A DNA stretch of 38,721 bases. It comes from Pseudomonadota bacterium (GTDB lineage: Bacteria > Pseudomonadota > Gammaproteobacteria > Burkholderiales > Burkholderiaceae_C). Location: contig CAUJIM010000040.1 in assembly GCA_963205335.1 (NCBI GenBank), positions 1-38,721 on the forward strand. The letters are read 5' to 3'. Positions 17,630 to 27,093 of the stretch are shown piece by piece. The notes below the pieces were generated by a model, which did no database searches, was not told where the DNA came from, and saw only the letters and a list, made by a program, of their open reading frames with translations. The position numbers and the translations under genes were made by a program. Position 1 is the first letter of the stretch. Every line of letters starts with the position of its first letter.

Positions 17630-20308
17630 TTGCGCGCGCCCCTTGAGCCCATCAGGCGCCACCTGCACCGCGAATGGTGGTGGCTTGCCGCGGCGTGGCT
17701 ATTGCTCGGCGTGCTGCTGGGGGTGGACTTCTGGCGGCAGCACCGCGACATCGAGGCGCGCGAACGCGAGCACCTGGCGCAGCAGGCGGCCATGCTGCAC
17801 GACCACCTCGCGGCGCAGCTCAACGGCGTCAACCACGCCATGGACAGCCTGCTCGCGGAGCTGCCGCGCTGGAACGGGCAGCCGGGCGGGCCGGCGCGCC
17901 TTGCGCTCAGCCTGCGCTCCTACGCCGATGCCATGCCCGCGGTGGATCGCATCAGCCTGCTCGATGCGCGCGGCGTGGTCGTCGCGAGCAGCGCCAGCGA
18001 GCTGCTGGGGCGCGATTTCGGCGAGTGCGACGACTTCCTCGCCGCGCGGCGCGGCGCGCAGCCGGGAACGCTCGTGGTCTCCGCGCCGTTCAAGGGCGCC
18101 GCGGGCCACTGGGTGGTGGTGCTGGCCCGGGTGGTCGCCGGGCGGGACGGCAGTTTCCAGGGCGTGCTGGCGGCCACGCTCGACACGAACTACTTCCGCA
18201 CCCTGCTGCCATCGATGCGCTATGCGCCCGACATGCTGGTCAGCCTGGCGCATGGCGACGGCCGGCGTTTCGTGGCGTCGGGGCGGGCCGACGAGGCCGA
18301 GGGCGTGGACCTGGACTACCCGGGCAGCCCGCTGATGCGCCATCTGCGCGGCGGCCAGCCCGCCAGCCTGCTGCTGGGCAGCATGCGCCCGGGCGACAGC
18401 CTGCGGCAATTGGTGGCCCTGCGCACCCTGCAGCCGGGCGCGCTGCGCATGGACAGGCCGCTGGTGGTCGCCGTCGGGCGCGACTGGGGCTCGATCTTCG
18501 CCGACTGGCGCGGTCGGCTGGCGCGCGTGGCCGCCGGCTATCTGCTGGCCGGCGTGGCGGCCGGCCTGGCGGTGGCGTGGCTGCAGCGCAGGGAGCGCCT
18601 GCTGCTGCGCCAGCAGCAGCTGCTGGCCGCGCGCGAGGCCGAAAACCAGATGCGCTGGGATGCAGTGCTCGAGGCGACCGAGCAGGGGCTGTGGGACTAC
18701 GAGGTGGCGCAGGACAAGGCCTACCGCTCGCCGGTGTGGCTGTCGATGCTGGGCTACGCGCCGGGCGAGGTCGAGGAAACGCGGGCGGGCTGGGAGAGCC
18801 GCATCCACCCCGACGACCAGGCCGGCTTCCGCGCCGCGTGGCGCGCCTTCCTGGAGGGCGGCGGCGCCGAATTCGAATGCGTGCACCGCCTGCGCTGCAG
18901 GGACGGCAGCTACAAGTGGTGCATGGCGCGGGCCCGCGCCATCGCGCGCGACGCCGCCGGCCGCCCGGCGCGCGTGCTCGGCACCCTGAGCGACGTGGGC
19001 GAGCAGCGCCGGCGCGACGAAATGCTGCAGCGCCTGGCGGAGAACGTGCCGGGCGCGCTCTACCAGTACCAGCTCGAACCCGACGGGCGCAGCCACTTCC
19101 CCTACGCCAGCCCGCAGGTGCTCGACATCTACGGCTTCACGCCCGAGGAGCTGCGCCGCGATGCCACGCTGGTGTTCGGGCGGGTGCATCCCGACGACCT
19201 GGCGCCGGGCATGGAGAACCTCCGGAAGTCGGCGCGCGAGCTCTCCGAGTGGAACGCCGAGTACCGCTTCGAGCTGCCCGGGCGCGGCCAGCGCTGGCTC
19301 GCCGGCCACGCCCGGCCGCAGCGCCTGGCCAGCGGCGCGGTGCTCTGGTACGGCTACGTCAACGACGTCACCGAGGTCAAGGAGCAGGCGCTCAAGCTGC
19401 AGGCCACCGAGCGCATGCTGCAGCAGCTCATGAGCGACATGCCGGTGGCGCTGTGCATGGTCGACGAGCGGCTGCGCATCTACTTCCGCAACCAGCGCTT
19501 TCTCGACGACTTCGGCTGGACCGAGCAGGAGGTGCCGACGCTGCGCGAGTGGGCGCTCCGGGCCTATCCCGACCCGGCGTACCGCGACGAGGCGGCGCGG
19601 CGCTGGCGGCAGGCCAAGGCGCAGGCGCGCGCCGGCCATGTCGCCGCGCAGTCCTTCCGGATCGCCGCGCGCGACGGCTCCTGCCGCGTCATGGACATCG
19701 CGGGGCTGGTGTTCGGCGAGCGCCTGCTCGTCACCTTCCAGGACCGCACGGAGCAACAGGCGCAGAACGAATGGCTGCGCCGGATGGCGTACATGGACGG
19801 CCTCACCGGCATCGCCAACCGCCGCAGCTTCGACGAAGCCCTGCAGTCCGAATGGAGCCGCTGCAGCCGCAGCGGCCAGCCGCTGTCGCTGCTGATGATG
19901 GACATCGACCATTTCAAGGCCTACAACGACCGCTACGGCCACCAGAAGGGCGACGAGTGCCTGCAGGCGGTGGCCCGGGCGCTGCGCGGCGTGCTGGGAC
20001 GGCCGCACGACATGGTGGCGCGCTATGGCGGCGAGGAGTTCGTCTGCCTGCTGCCGGTCTGCGACCTGGCCGGCGCGCACACCGTGGCCCAGGCGCTGCT
20101 GCGCGCGGTGCAGGACCTGGCCCTGGTGCACGAGGGCTCGAGCGTGGCGTCCGTGGTCACGGTCAGCATCGGCGTGGCCAGCGAAGTGCCGCGGGCCGAC
20201 GGAGACCCCACGGCCCTGGTCAAATGCGCCGATGACCATCTCTACCGCGCCAAGACCACCGGCTGCAACAAGGCCGTCGGCGGACCCGATGTGCAATCGA
20301 AAACATAG
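17630..20308 (+). CDS. Membrane diguanylate cyclase with three PAS domains
   Basis: About 892 residues. The order is: TM helix near 17-34, a periplasmic region 35-298 resembling a PDC/dCache sensor, TM helix near 300-320, PAS 1 near 338-460 (LSMLGYAPGEVEETRAGW, RIHPDDQAGF), PAS 2 near 466-585 (PQVLDIYGFTPEELR, VHPDDLAPGM), PAS 3 near 590-708, and GGDEF near 722-882. The active loop is GGEEF (800-804) and the inhibitory site RPHD sits at 791-794, exactly five residues before it. It should make c-di-GMP from GTP under product inhibition. No EAL domain is present. The start is TTG 17630, with AGGGA five bases upstream; the first ATG in frame would remove the first TM helix. The stop TAG lies inside repeat copy D. 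Confidence 0.9.
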   Translation: MRAPLEPIRRHLHREWWWLAAAWLLLGVLLGVDFWRQHRDIEAREREHLAQQAAMLHDHLAAQLNGVNHAMDSLLAELPRWNGQPGGPARLALSLRSYADAMPAVDRISLLDARGVVVASSASELLGRDFGECDDFLAARRGAQPGTLVVSAPFKGAAGHWVVVLARVVAGRDGSFQGVLAATLDTNYFRTLLPSMRYAPDMLVSLAHGDGRRFVASGRADEAEGVDLDYPGSPLMRHLRGGQPASLLLGSMRPGDSLRQLVALRTLQPGALRMDRPLVVAVGRDWGSIFADWRGRLARVAAGYLLAGVAAGLAVAWLQRRERLLLRQQQLLAAREAENQMRWDAVLEATEQGLWDYEVAQDKAYRSPVWLSMLGYAPGEVEETRAGWESRIHPDDQAGFRAAWRAFLEGGGAEFECVHRLRCRDGSYKWCMARARAIARDAAGRPARVLGTLSDVGEQRRRDEMLQRLAENVPGALYQYQLEPDGRSHFPYASPQVLDIYGFTPEELRRDATLVFGRVHPDDLAPGMENLRKSARELSEWNAEYRFELPGRGQRWLAGHARPQRLASGAVLWYGYVNDVTEVKEQALKLQATERMLQQLMSDMPVALCMVDERLRIYFRNQRFLDDFGWTEQEVPTLREWALRAYPDPAYRDEAARRWRQAKAQARAGHVAAQSFRIAARDGSCRVMDIAGLVFGERLLVTFQDRTEQQAQNEWLRRMAYMDGLTGIANRRSFDEALQSEWSRCSRSGQPLSLLMMDIDHFKAYNDRYGHQKGDECLQAVARALRGVLGRPHDMVARYGGEEFVCLLPVCDLAGAHTVAQALLRAVQDLALVHEGSSVASVVTVSIGVASEVPRADGDPTALVKCADDHLYRAKTTGCNKAVGGPDVQSKT

Positions 20309-20340
20309 CTGCTGGCGCTTGCCAGGAAAGCGCTGGAGGC
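20305..20340 (+). repeat. 36-nt dispersed element, copy D
   Basis: It reads ATAGCTGCTGGCGCTTGCC and ends GCTGGAGGC. The flanks are AAAAC and ATAAAT. Its TAG (20306-20308) is the stop of the diguanylate cyclase and its GGAGG (20335-20339) lies 11 bases before the ung start, so both genes use it. Confidence 0.8.
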
Positions 20341-20350
20341 ATAAATCGTC

Positions 20351-21067
20351 ATGAATTCCAACCCCCCCGCTCCCGACCAGCTGGATGCGGCCCTGCCCGA
20401 CGGCTGGCCCGTGGCACCGGGCTGGGCGCCGCTGGTGCAGGCCTTTTTCGCCAGCGAGCGTGGCGGCGCGCTGCTGGCCTTCCTGCAGGAGCGCCTGTCG
20501 GCCGGCGCCAGCATTTTTCCGCCGCAGCCCTTGCGCGCGCTCGCGCTCACGGCGCCGGAGGCGGTGCGCGTGGTGATCCTGGGGCAGGACCCCTACCACG
20601 GCCGGGGGCAGGCCGAGGGCCTGGCGTTCTCGGTGGCGCCCGGCGTGGCCCTGCCGCCGTCGCTGCGCAACATCTTCCGGGAGCTGCAGCGCGACCTGGG
20701 CACGCCGTGGCCCGCGTTTCCCCGTCCGGGCGGCTCGCTGGTGCACTGGGCGAGCCACGGCGTGCTGCTGCTCAACACCTGCCTCACCGTCGAGGAGGGC
20801 CGGCCCGCGAGCCATGCGGGCAAGGGCTGGGAGGCGCTCACCGACGCGGTGATCCGCCACGTGGCGCAGGGCGACAGGCCGGTGGTGTTCATGCTCTGGG
20901 GCAGCCATGCGCAGGCCAAGCGGGCGCTGATTCCCGCCGGCCGGGGGCACCTGGTGCTGTGCGCCAACCACCCCTCGCCGCTGTCGGCGCAGCGCCCGCC
21001 CGTGCCCTTCATCGGCTGCGGCCATTTCGGCAAGGCGCGCGCGTTCCGGCAGGAGCACGGATACTGA
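20351..21067 (+). CDS. ung: Uracil-DNA glycosylase, family 1
   Basis: The 238-residue enzyme removes uracil from DNA. The catalytic water-activating loop GQDPYHG is at 78-84 with Asp80 as general base. LAFSVAPGVALPPSLRNIF, VLLLNTCLTVEEG (uracil-binding Asn) and the minor-groove loop HPSPLSAQRPP with the catalytic His follow. These are family-1 hallmarks, and length is normal. The start is ATG 20351; the nearest ribosome binding site, GGAGG at 20335-20339, belongs to the repeat and is spaced at 11 bases, rather far. It is the gene after the diguanylate cyclase, 42 bp on. Confidence 0.97.
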   Translation: MNSNPPAPDQLDAALPDGWPVAPGWAPLVQAFFASERGGALLAFLQERLSAGASIFPPQPLRALALTAPEAVRVVILGQDPYHGRGQAEGLAFSVAPGVALPPSLRNIFRELQRDLGTPWPAFPRPGGSLVHWASHGVLLLNTCLTVEEGRPASHAGKGWEALTDAVIRHVAQGDRPVVFMLWGSHAQAKRALIPAGRGHLVLCANHPSPLSAQRPPVPFIGCGHFGKARAFRQEHGY

Positions 21068-21130
21068 AGGCAACGCTGAAGGTCTTTTCGGCGCCCAGGG
21101 GTAAGCTTCGCGCTGCGAAAGGAGTGAGCC

Positions 21131-22012
21131 ATGCCACAGCGAGACCTCGACGAACTTCGCCCGCCCCGCGCGACCCGCCGCCGGGGCTGGAGCGTGCTCT
21201 TGCTGCTGGCCGTCGCCGCGGCCGCGTTCGCCTGGTTCTGGTGGCGCGCGCCGCAGGCGCCCGAACCCGCGGCCGCGCCTGCCGCGCAGGAGCCCGCGCC
21301 AGCGCCCGCGGCGCTGCCGGCCGAGCCCCCCGCCGCCGATGCCGGGCCGCAGAATCCGCTCGAGGTGCCGCAGGAGCCATTGCCCGCGCTTGCCGATGCC
21401 GACGCCGAGGTCGGCAAGGCCTTGAACGAACTGCTCGGGGCGCAGCGCGTGGGTGCGTTCCTGCAGACCGACGGCTTCGTGCGCCGCGTGGTGGCCACGG
21501 TGGACAACCTGGCGCGCGAGCAGGCGGCGGCGCGCCTGTGGCCGGTGCATCCGATGGCCGGGCGCTTCACGGTGCAGGAGGCGGGCGGCGCGCAGACGAT
21601 CGCGCCGGCCAATGCGGCGCGCTACGCGGCCTTCGTGGCGTTCGCCGAATCGGTGCCGCTGGACGGCGCCGCGCGGCTGTACCTGCGGCTGTACCCGCTG
21701 TTCCAGGTGGCCTACGAGGAGCTGGGCTATCCGGGCAAGTACTTCAACGACCGGCTGGTGGCGGTGATCGATCACCTGCTGGCCGCGCCCGAGTCGGCCG
21801 AACCCGTGGCCGTGCGGCTGGTGCCGGTGGCGGGCGAGGTGCCGTCGCTGCGGCCCTGGGTGCGCTACGAATACGCCGACCCGCAGCTGCAGGCGCTCAC
21901 GAGCGGGCAGAAAATCATGGTCCGCGTCGGTCTCGCCAACGAGCGGCGCCTGAAGGCCGTGCTCGGCCAGGTGCGCACGCGCGTGGCCCGGGCCGGGCAG
22001 GCGCAGCGGTAA
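21131..22012 (+). CDS. DUF3014-family membrane-anchored protein
   Basis: The 293-residue protein has a basic N-terminus (RATRRRG), one TM helix near residues 20-40 (WSVLLLLAVAAAAFAWFWW), a long Ala/Pro linker, and then a folded domain. That domain begins VGKALNELLGAQRVGAFLQ and contains RLWPVHPMAGRFTV and YEELGYPGKYFNDRLVAVID. I recognise this pattern as DUF3014; function is unknown. Topology suggests the domain is in the periplasm. AAAGGAG at 21118-21124 precedes the ATG by six bases. It meets the convergent mtfA gene with one base between the stops. Confidence 0.85.
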   Translation: MPQRDLDELRPPRATRRRGWSVLLLLAVAAAAFAWFWWRAPQAPEPAAAPAAQEPAPAPAALPAEPPAADAGPQNPLEVPQEPLPALADADAEVGKALNELLGAQRVGAFLQTDGFVRRVVATVDNLAREQAAARLWPVHPMAGRFTVQEAGGAQTIAPANAARYAAFVAFAESVPLDGAARLYLRLYPLFQVAYEELGYPGKYFNDRLVAVIDHLLAAPESAEPVAVRLVPVAGEVPSLRPWVRYEYADPQLQALTSGQKIMVRVGLANERRLKAVLGQVRTRVARAGQAQR

Positions 22013-22013
22013 C

Positions 22014-22832
22014 TCAGGCCAGGGCCGCCGGGCGGAAGAAGGCGTCCAGCAGGGGCACGAGCGTGGGAAACGCCAGCGCGAAGCCGGCGCGGTCGATGAG
22101 GTACGCCTCGCACGCGACGGCGAAGAATTCGCCCGGCGCAGTGGCGCCGTAGGCATCGAGCCAGGGCCACTCGCCGCCGAAGCGCTCGGCCACCGCCACC
22201 TGTTCCCGGAATTGCCGGTACGCGGCGCGCCACGTGCCGCGCCACAGGCGGCGCGCCGCCTGCGCGTCGGGCGTGCCCATGAAACCGGGCGGCAGCGGCG
22301 GCGAGCCGTTGGCGGGGCCGCTGCGCATGTCGATCTTGTGCATGAATTCGTGGATCACCACGCTGCTCGCCTGCCGGCCCGCCTCTTGCACCGCGGGCCA
22401 GGCGAGCATCACCGGGCCGTGCTCCATCGCCTCGCCCAGCAGGGTCTCGTTGTAGTGGTGCACCACGCCCGCCGCGTCCATGGTCTCGCGGTGCGCCAGC
22501 GCCTCGGTCGGGTGCACCACGATGCCGACGAAGTCGCCATACCACCCGAGCGCCTGCGGTGGCGGGCCCCAGTGCAGCAGCGGCAGGCAGGCCTGCGCGG
22601 CGATCGCCACGGCCATGGCGTCGGTCACTTTCAGGCCGTGCGCGCCGGTGAACTCCTTGCGCCGCAGGAACAGCGCCGCGAGGGCGCGCAGCCTGGCCTG
22701 CTCCTCCAGCGTGAGCGCGGCGAGAAACGGGTAGTGCGCGATGGTGGGCAGCCACAGCGCGTCGCTGATCGGCGGCACCGGCGCCACCAGCGCCAGCAGG
22801 CGCCGGGCGAGTCGGCGGAAGGCGGCGGGCAT
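22014..22832 (-). CDS. mtfA: MtfA-type zinc metallopeptidase (M90)
   Basis: About 272 residues with the M90 peptidase pattern: TLEEQARLRALAALFLRRKEF near the N-terminus, WYGDFVGIVVHPTEALA, the zinc motif SVVIHEFMHKIDM (HExxH), then a C-terminal third with FFAVACEAYLIDR providing a Glu near the third ligand position. In E. coli, MtfA binds the glucose regulator Mlc and cleaves small peptides; the PTS link there is known, but no mlc is seen here. The start is ATG 22832 or GTG 22838 two codons earlier, without a clear ribosome binding site. It is the last gene of the minus-strand run after lpxH. Confidence 0.93.
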   Translation of the reverse strand: MPAAFRRLARRLLALVAPVPPISDALWLPTIAHYPFLAALTLEEQARLRALAALFLRRKEFTGAHGLKVTDAMAVAIAAQACLPLLHWGPPPQALGWYGDFVGIVVHPTEALAHRETMDAAGVVHHYNETLLGEAMEHGPVMLAWPAVQEAGRQASSVVIHEFMHKIDMRSGPANGSPPLPPGFMGTPDAQAARRLWRGTWRAAYRQFREQVAVAERFGGEWPWLDAYGATAPGEFFAVACEAYLIDRAGFALAFPTLVPLLDAFFRPAALA

Positions 22833-22925
22833 CAGCACGGCAGCCGCAAGGGTTCGGGGCGCGGCATCGCGCCGTGCCTCGCGCGTGGATCGGTCGGTGC
22901 CATGGGCGCCCCCCTGCCTGCCGCG

Positions 22926-23708
22926 CTAGACGGCGTCGAGCGCCAGGCGTTCGGCGCCGCGCGCGCTCAGGCGCAGCACGCCGGCGCGCAGGGGCGGGGC
23001 GTCCAGGTCCCAGTCGGTGAGCACCTGGCGCGCCAGGCCGGGGGCGGGCACGTGGTCGGCCGGGCGGTGGGTGTGGCCGTGCACCAGCGCGGGCGCGCGC
23101 GCGGCGCGCAGCCAGGCGATGGCGGCGGGGGTGTCGGCGTCGGCGTACGCCGTCGTGCCGTCGTGCTTGCGCGCTTCGCTCGCGCTGCGGATGTGGCGCG
23201 CCTGCGCGCGCCGCGCCGCCAGCGGCTGCGCCAGCAGCCGCGCCTGCCAGGCCGGGTCGCGCACCAGCGCGCGAAACCGCTGGTACTCGGCATCCTCCAG
23301 GCACAGCGCGTCGCCGTGGCTGAGCAGCCAGCGCCGCCCGGCCAGCGTGAGCACCGTCGGGTCGGCCAGCAGCGCGATGCCGGTGGCCCGGGCGAAGCCC
23401 TCGCCGACCAGGAAGTCGCGGTTGCCGTGCATGAAGTGCGTCGGCCGCAGCGCGGCGGCCCGGCGCAGCAGCGCGCAGACCTGGCCTTCGAAGCTGCCCG
23501 GCTCGGCGATCGCGTCGTCGCCGACCCAGACCTCGAACAGGTCGCCGAGCACGAAGACCGCGTCGGCCCGCGTGCGCGCCAGGTAGCGCTCCAGCGCGGC
23601 GAGGGTGGCCGGGTGCGCCGCGTCCAGGTGCAGGTCGGAGAGGCAGTCGACCGCGTGCCAGCCGCCGGGCGCCACCAGCTCGGCGATCGGCGGCACGGCT
23701 GGGTCCAT
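22926..23708 (-). CDS. lpxH: UDP-2,3-diacylglucosamine diphosphatase
   Basis: The 260-residue calcineurin-like phosphoesterase hydrolyses UDP-2,3-diacylglucosamine to lipid X, an early step of lipid A synthesis at the inner membrane. The metal-binding motifs appear in order: CLSDLHLD, VLGDLFEVWVGDD, MHGNRDFLVG, LLSHGDALCLED and LVHGHTHRPADH. These match LpxH rather than the alternative LpxI. It lies five bases after ppiB on the same strand, so it is co-transcribed with the cyclophilins. The presence of lpxH indicates a normal lipid A pathway. Confidence 0.96.
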   Translation of the reverse strand: MDPAVPPIAELVAPGGWHAVDCLSDLHLDAAHPATLAALERYLARTRADAVFVLGDLFEVWVGDDAIAEPGSFEGQVCALLRRAAALRPTHFMHGNRDFLVGEGFARATGIALLADPTVLTLAGRRWLLSHGDALCLEDAEYQRFRALVRDPAWQARLLAQPLAARRAQARHIRSASEARKHDGTTAYADADTPAAIAWLRAARAPALVHGHTHRPADHVPAPGLARQVLTDWDLDAPPLRAGVLRLSARGAERLALDAV

Positions 23709-23713
23709 CGCCG

Positions 23714-24241
23714 TCAGAGCGCGACGGCCTTGTCGATCCGCACCACGTCGAACGGCACGTCGTCGTGGTAGCCCTTGCGCGTGGTGCGCACCTGGCGGAT
23801 CGCGTCCACCACCTCCTGCCCGCGCACCACCTTGCCGAAGACGGCGTAGCCCCAGCCCTGGCCCGAGGGCGCGGTGTGGTTGAGGAAGTCGTTGTCCACC
23901 ACGTTGATGAAGAACTGCGCGGTGGCGCTGTGCGGGTCGCCCGTGCGCGCCATGGCGATGGTGTAGCGCTCGTTCTTCAGGCCGTTGGCCGCTTCGTTCT
24001 CGATCGGCGCGTCGGTCGGCTTTTGCTGCATGTCGGGAGAGAAGCCCCCGCCCTGGATCATGAAGCCCTTGATCACGCGGTGGAAGATGGTGCCGTCGTA
24101 GTGGCCCTTGTTGACGTAGGCGAGAAAGTTGGCGGCAGAGAGCGGCGCCTTCTCGGCGTCGAGCTCGAGCGTGATGACGCCGGGCGTGGCGGTTTCGGCG
24201 ACGTTGATCGTGACGTGCAGCTCGACTTGCGGGTGGCTCAT
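23714..24241 (-). CDS. ppiB: Cytoplasmic peptidyl-prolyl isomerase, cyclophilin type
   Basis: A 175-residue cyclophilin without a signal peptide, so cytoplasmic. It has the catalytic arginine segment [18 protein letters not shown], then [37 protein letters not shown] and [18 protein letters not shown]. It catalyses cis-trans isomerisation of X-Pro bonds. About ten extra residues before the first strand ([16 protein letters not shown]) replace the usual short start. It lies 18 bases after a closely similar exported cyclophilin, which points to a tandem duplication. It is followed by lpxH after five bases. Confidence 0.95.
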   Translation of the reverse strand: MSHPQVELHVTINVAETATPGVITLELDAEKAPLSAANFLAYVNKGHYDGTIFHRVIKGFMIQGGGFSPDMQQKPTDAPIENEAANGLKNERYTIAMARTGDPHSATAQFFINVVDNDFLNHTAPSGQGWGYAVFGKVVRGQEVVDAIRQVRTTRKGYHDDVPFDVVRIDKAVAL

Positions 24242-24259
24242 GGTGTGTGTTCCTGCGGT

Positions 24260-24841
24260 TTACGGGATGAGGGTGGCGGATTCGATGACGACGGGCGTCG
24301 TGGGCACGTTCTGGAAGGGGCCGCGGTTGCCGGTGGCCACCGCCTTGATTCTGTCGACCACGTCCTGGCCCTGGATCACCTTGCCGAACACGGCGTAGCC
24401 GTGGCCGTCCGGGTTCGGCGCATCGAGGCTCGCATTGTCCTTGACATTGATGAAGAACTGCGCCGTGGCGGAATGGGGGTTGGCGGTGCGCGCCATGGCG
24501 ATGGTGTAGCGCTCGTTCTTCAGGCCGTTGGCGGCTTCCAGCGGGATCGGCGGGCGGGTCGGTTTCTGCGCCATGTCGGCGGTGAACCCCCCGCCCTGGA
24601 TCATGAAGCCGTTGATCACGCGGTGGAAGACCGTGCCGTCGTAGTGCCTGTCCTGCACGTACTGCACGAAGTTCTCGACCGTCTTCGGCGCCCTGGCGGC
24701 ATCGAGCTGCACCACGATGTCTCCGAGGCTGGTGGCGAATTTCACCCTGGGGGCCGCCGGCGTCGCGGCCTGCACCGCGCCGGCGAGCGCCGCCAGCGCC
24801 GTGCCGGCCAGTGCGGCGGTCATGTTTCTTCTGGAAATCAT
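24260..24841 (-). CDS. ppiA: Exported peptidyl-prolyl isomerase, cyclophilin type
   Basis: The 193-residue protein starts with a signal peptide, likely cleaved after VQA at residue 25, so it should act in the periplasm. The N-terminus ISRRNMTAALAG has two arginines in a Tat-like context. Sec export is equally possible. The body repeats the cyclophilin motifs of its neighbour: [54 protein letters not shown] and [18 protein letters not shown]. The start ATG 24841 is chosen because AAAGGAG lies seven bases upstream on the minus strand. Upstream is the TPR gene, 124 bp away. Confidence 0.94.
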   Translation of the reverse strand: MISRRNMTAALAGTALAALAGAVQAATPAAPRVKFATSLGDIVVQLDAARAPKTVENFVQYVQDRHYDGTVFHRVINGFMIQGGGFTADMAQKPTRPPIPLEAANGLKNERYTIAMARTANPHSATAQFFINVKDNASLDAPNPDGHGYAVFGKVIQGQDVVDRIKAVATGNRGPFQNVPTTPVVIESATLIP

Positions 24842-24965
24842 CGAATCACTCCTTTGAACAGCATGCGTCACCGGCGCTCGGAGGGCGCTGGTGGGTGGTC
24901 CGCCGATTGTCCCGGCAAATGCGGCCGGCAAGGGGCCGGCACCGTCGGGCGTGCCGCGCCGTCGT

Positions 24966-25544
24966 TCAGGTCGCCGGCGCCGCCGCCGTGGTGCGCGGCG
25001 CGGCGGCCGGTGCTGCGGCGCCCTTGCGCGTGCCGGTGGCGAGCAGCTGGCGAATCAGCGCCAGCTTGGTTTTGCTGGCGCCGGCCTTGTCGCCCTCCAG
25101 CTGCACCGCCTTGCCGTAGGCCTGGCTGGCGAGCCGGGCGTAGACGTCGCCGAGGTTCTCGTGCGCCGTGGCATAGCCCGGGTTGTTGCGGATCGCCATC
25201 TCCAGGGCGGTGCGCGCCTTTTCGAGCTGGTCGTCCTGCGCGTAGAGCACCGCCAGGTTGTTGTAGGGCTCGGCCAGCTCGGGGTAGTCCTGGGTGAGCC
25301 GGGTGAAGGTCTGGATGGCTTCCTGCGCCTGGCCCGCGTCGGTCTGCGCCACGCCGCGCAGGAAGCGCAGCTGAGGGTCCTTGGGCGTGGCGGCCAGGCG
25401 CTGTTCCACCAGTGCCTGCGCCTGCGCCGGCTTGCCCGCCTTGAGCAGCCGGGTGATCTCGCCATAGTCGTCGGCATGCGCGCCCGAGGCCGCCAGGAGC
25501 AGCGCCGCGGCCACGAGTTGCAGGAGGCGGAGGGTGGATCGCAT
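24966..25544 (-). CDS. Exported TPR-repeat protein
   Basis: The 192-residue protein has a signal peptide MRSTLRLLQLVAAALLLAAS, probably cleaved after AHA at residue 24, so it is periplasmic or outer-membrane linked. The mature part has about three TPR units: EITRLLKAGKPAQAQALVEQ, then RFLRGVAQTDAGQAQEAIQT, then AEPYNNLAVLYAQDDQLEKA with TAHENLGDVYARLASQAYGK. The C-terminus is Ala/Thr-rich. TPRs mediate protein contacts; the partner is unknown. It is the first gene of the minus-strand run leading to ppiA, ppiB, lpxH and mtfA, and is divergent from cysS by 118 bp. Confidence 0.88.
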   Translation of the reverse strand: MRSTLRLLQLVAAALLLAASGAHADDYGEITRLLKAGKPAQAQALVEQRLAATPKDPQLRFLRGVAQTDAGQAQEAIQTFTRLTQDYPELAEPYNNLAVLYAQDDQLEKARTALEMAIRNNPGYATAHENLGDVYARLASQAYGKAVQLEGDKAGASKTKLALIRQLLATGTRKGAAAPAAAPRTTAAAPAT

Positions 25545-25586
25545 GGGCGGGACTGGGGTGCGCGAGGCGGTGCTCGACCCCCGATT

Positions 25587-25592
25587 TATACT
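25587..25592 (+). promoter_or_regulatory. -10-like box upstream of cysS
   Basis: TATACT lies 70 bp before the cysS ATG in the 118-bp gap shared with the divergent TPR gene. On the minus strand the same spot offers TATAAA. No convincing -35 box is seen for either, so the direction is undecided. Confidence 0.3.
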
Positions 25593-25662
25593 GCGACACA
25601 TTGTATCTGAGGGGGTGTTTTCCGGGCCTGCGGCGCCTGCCCCCGCGGCCGTTCCCTGATCC

Positions 25663-27036
<1,374 letters not shown>

Positions 27037-27057
27037 TGAAAACACATGGTGAAATTC

Positions 27058-27093
27058 GCCTTTTGCGCAGTACAGGCAAGCGGTGAAAGCTAC
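27058..27093 (-). repeat. 36-nt dispersed element, copy E (degenerate)
   Basis: On the plus strand it runs GCCTTTTGCGCAGTACAGGC to AGCTAC, with the same 36-nt length and the same ends as copies C and F and about 21-22 of 36 positions shared. An A-run follows at once. The GTG start of the next gene (27083) is within it. Confidence 0.5.

Noticed and set aside
17699..22156. A 1485-codon open frame on the minus strand across the cyclase, ung and DUF3014 genes
   Set aside because: It is antisense to three well-supported genes, has no start signal or recognisable domain, and its low-complexity His/Arg/Ala content is what high-GC third-position bias gives.
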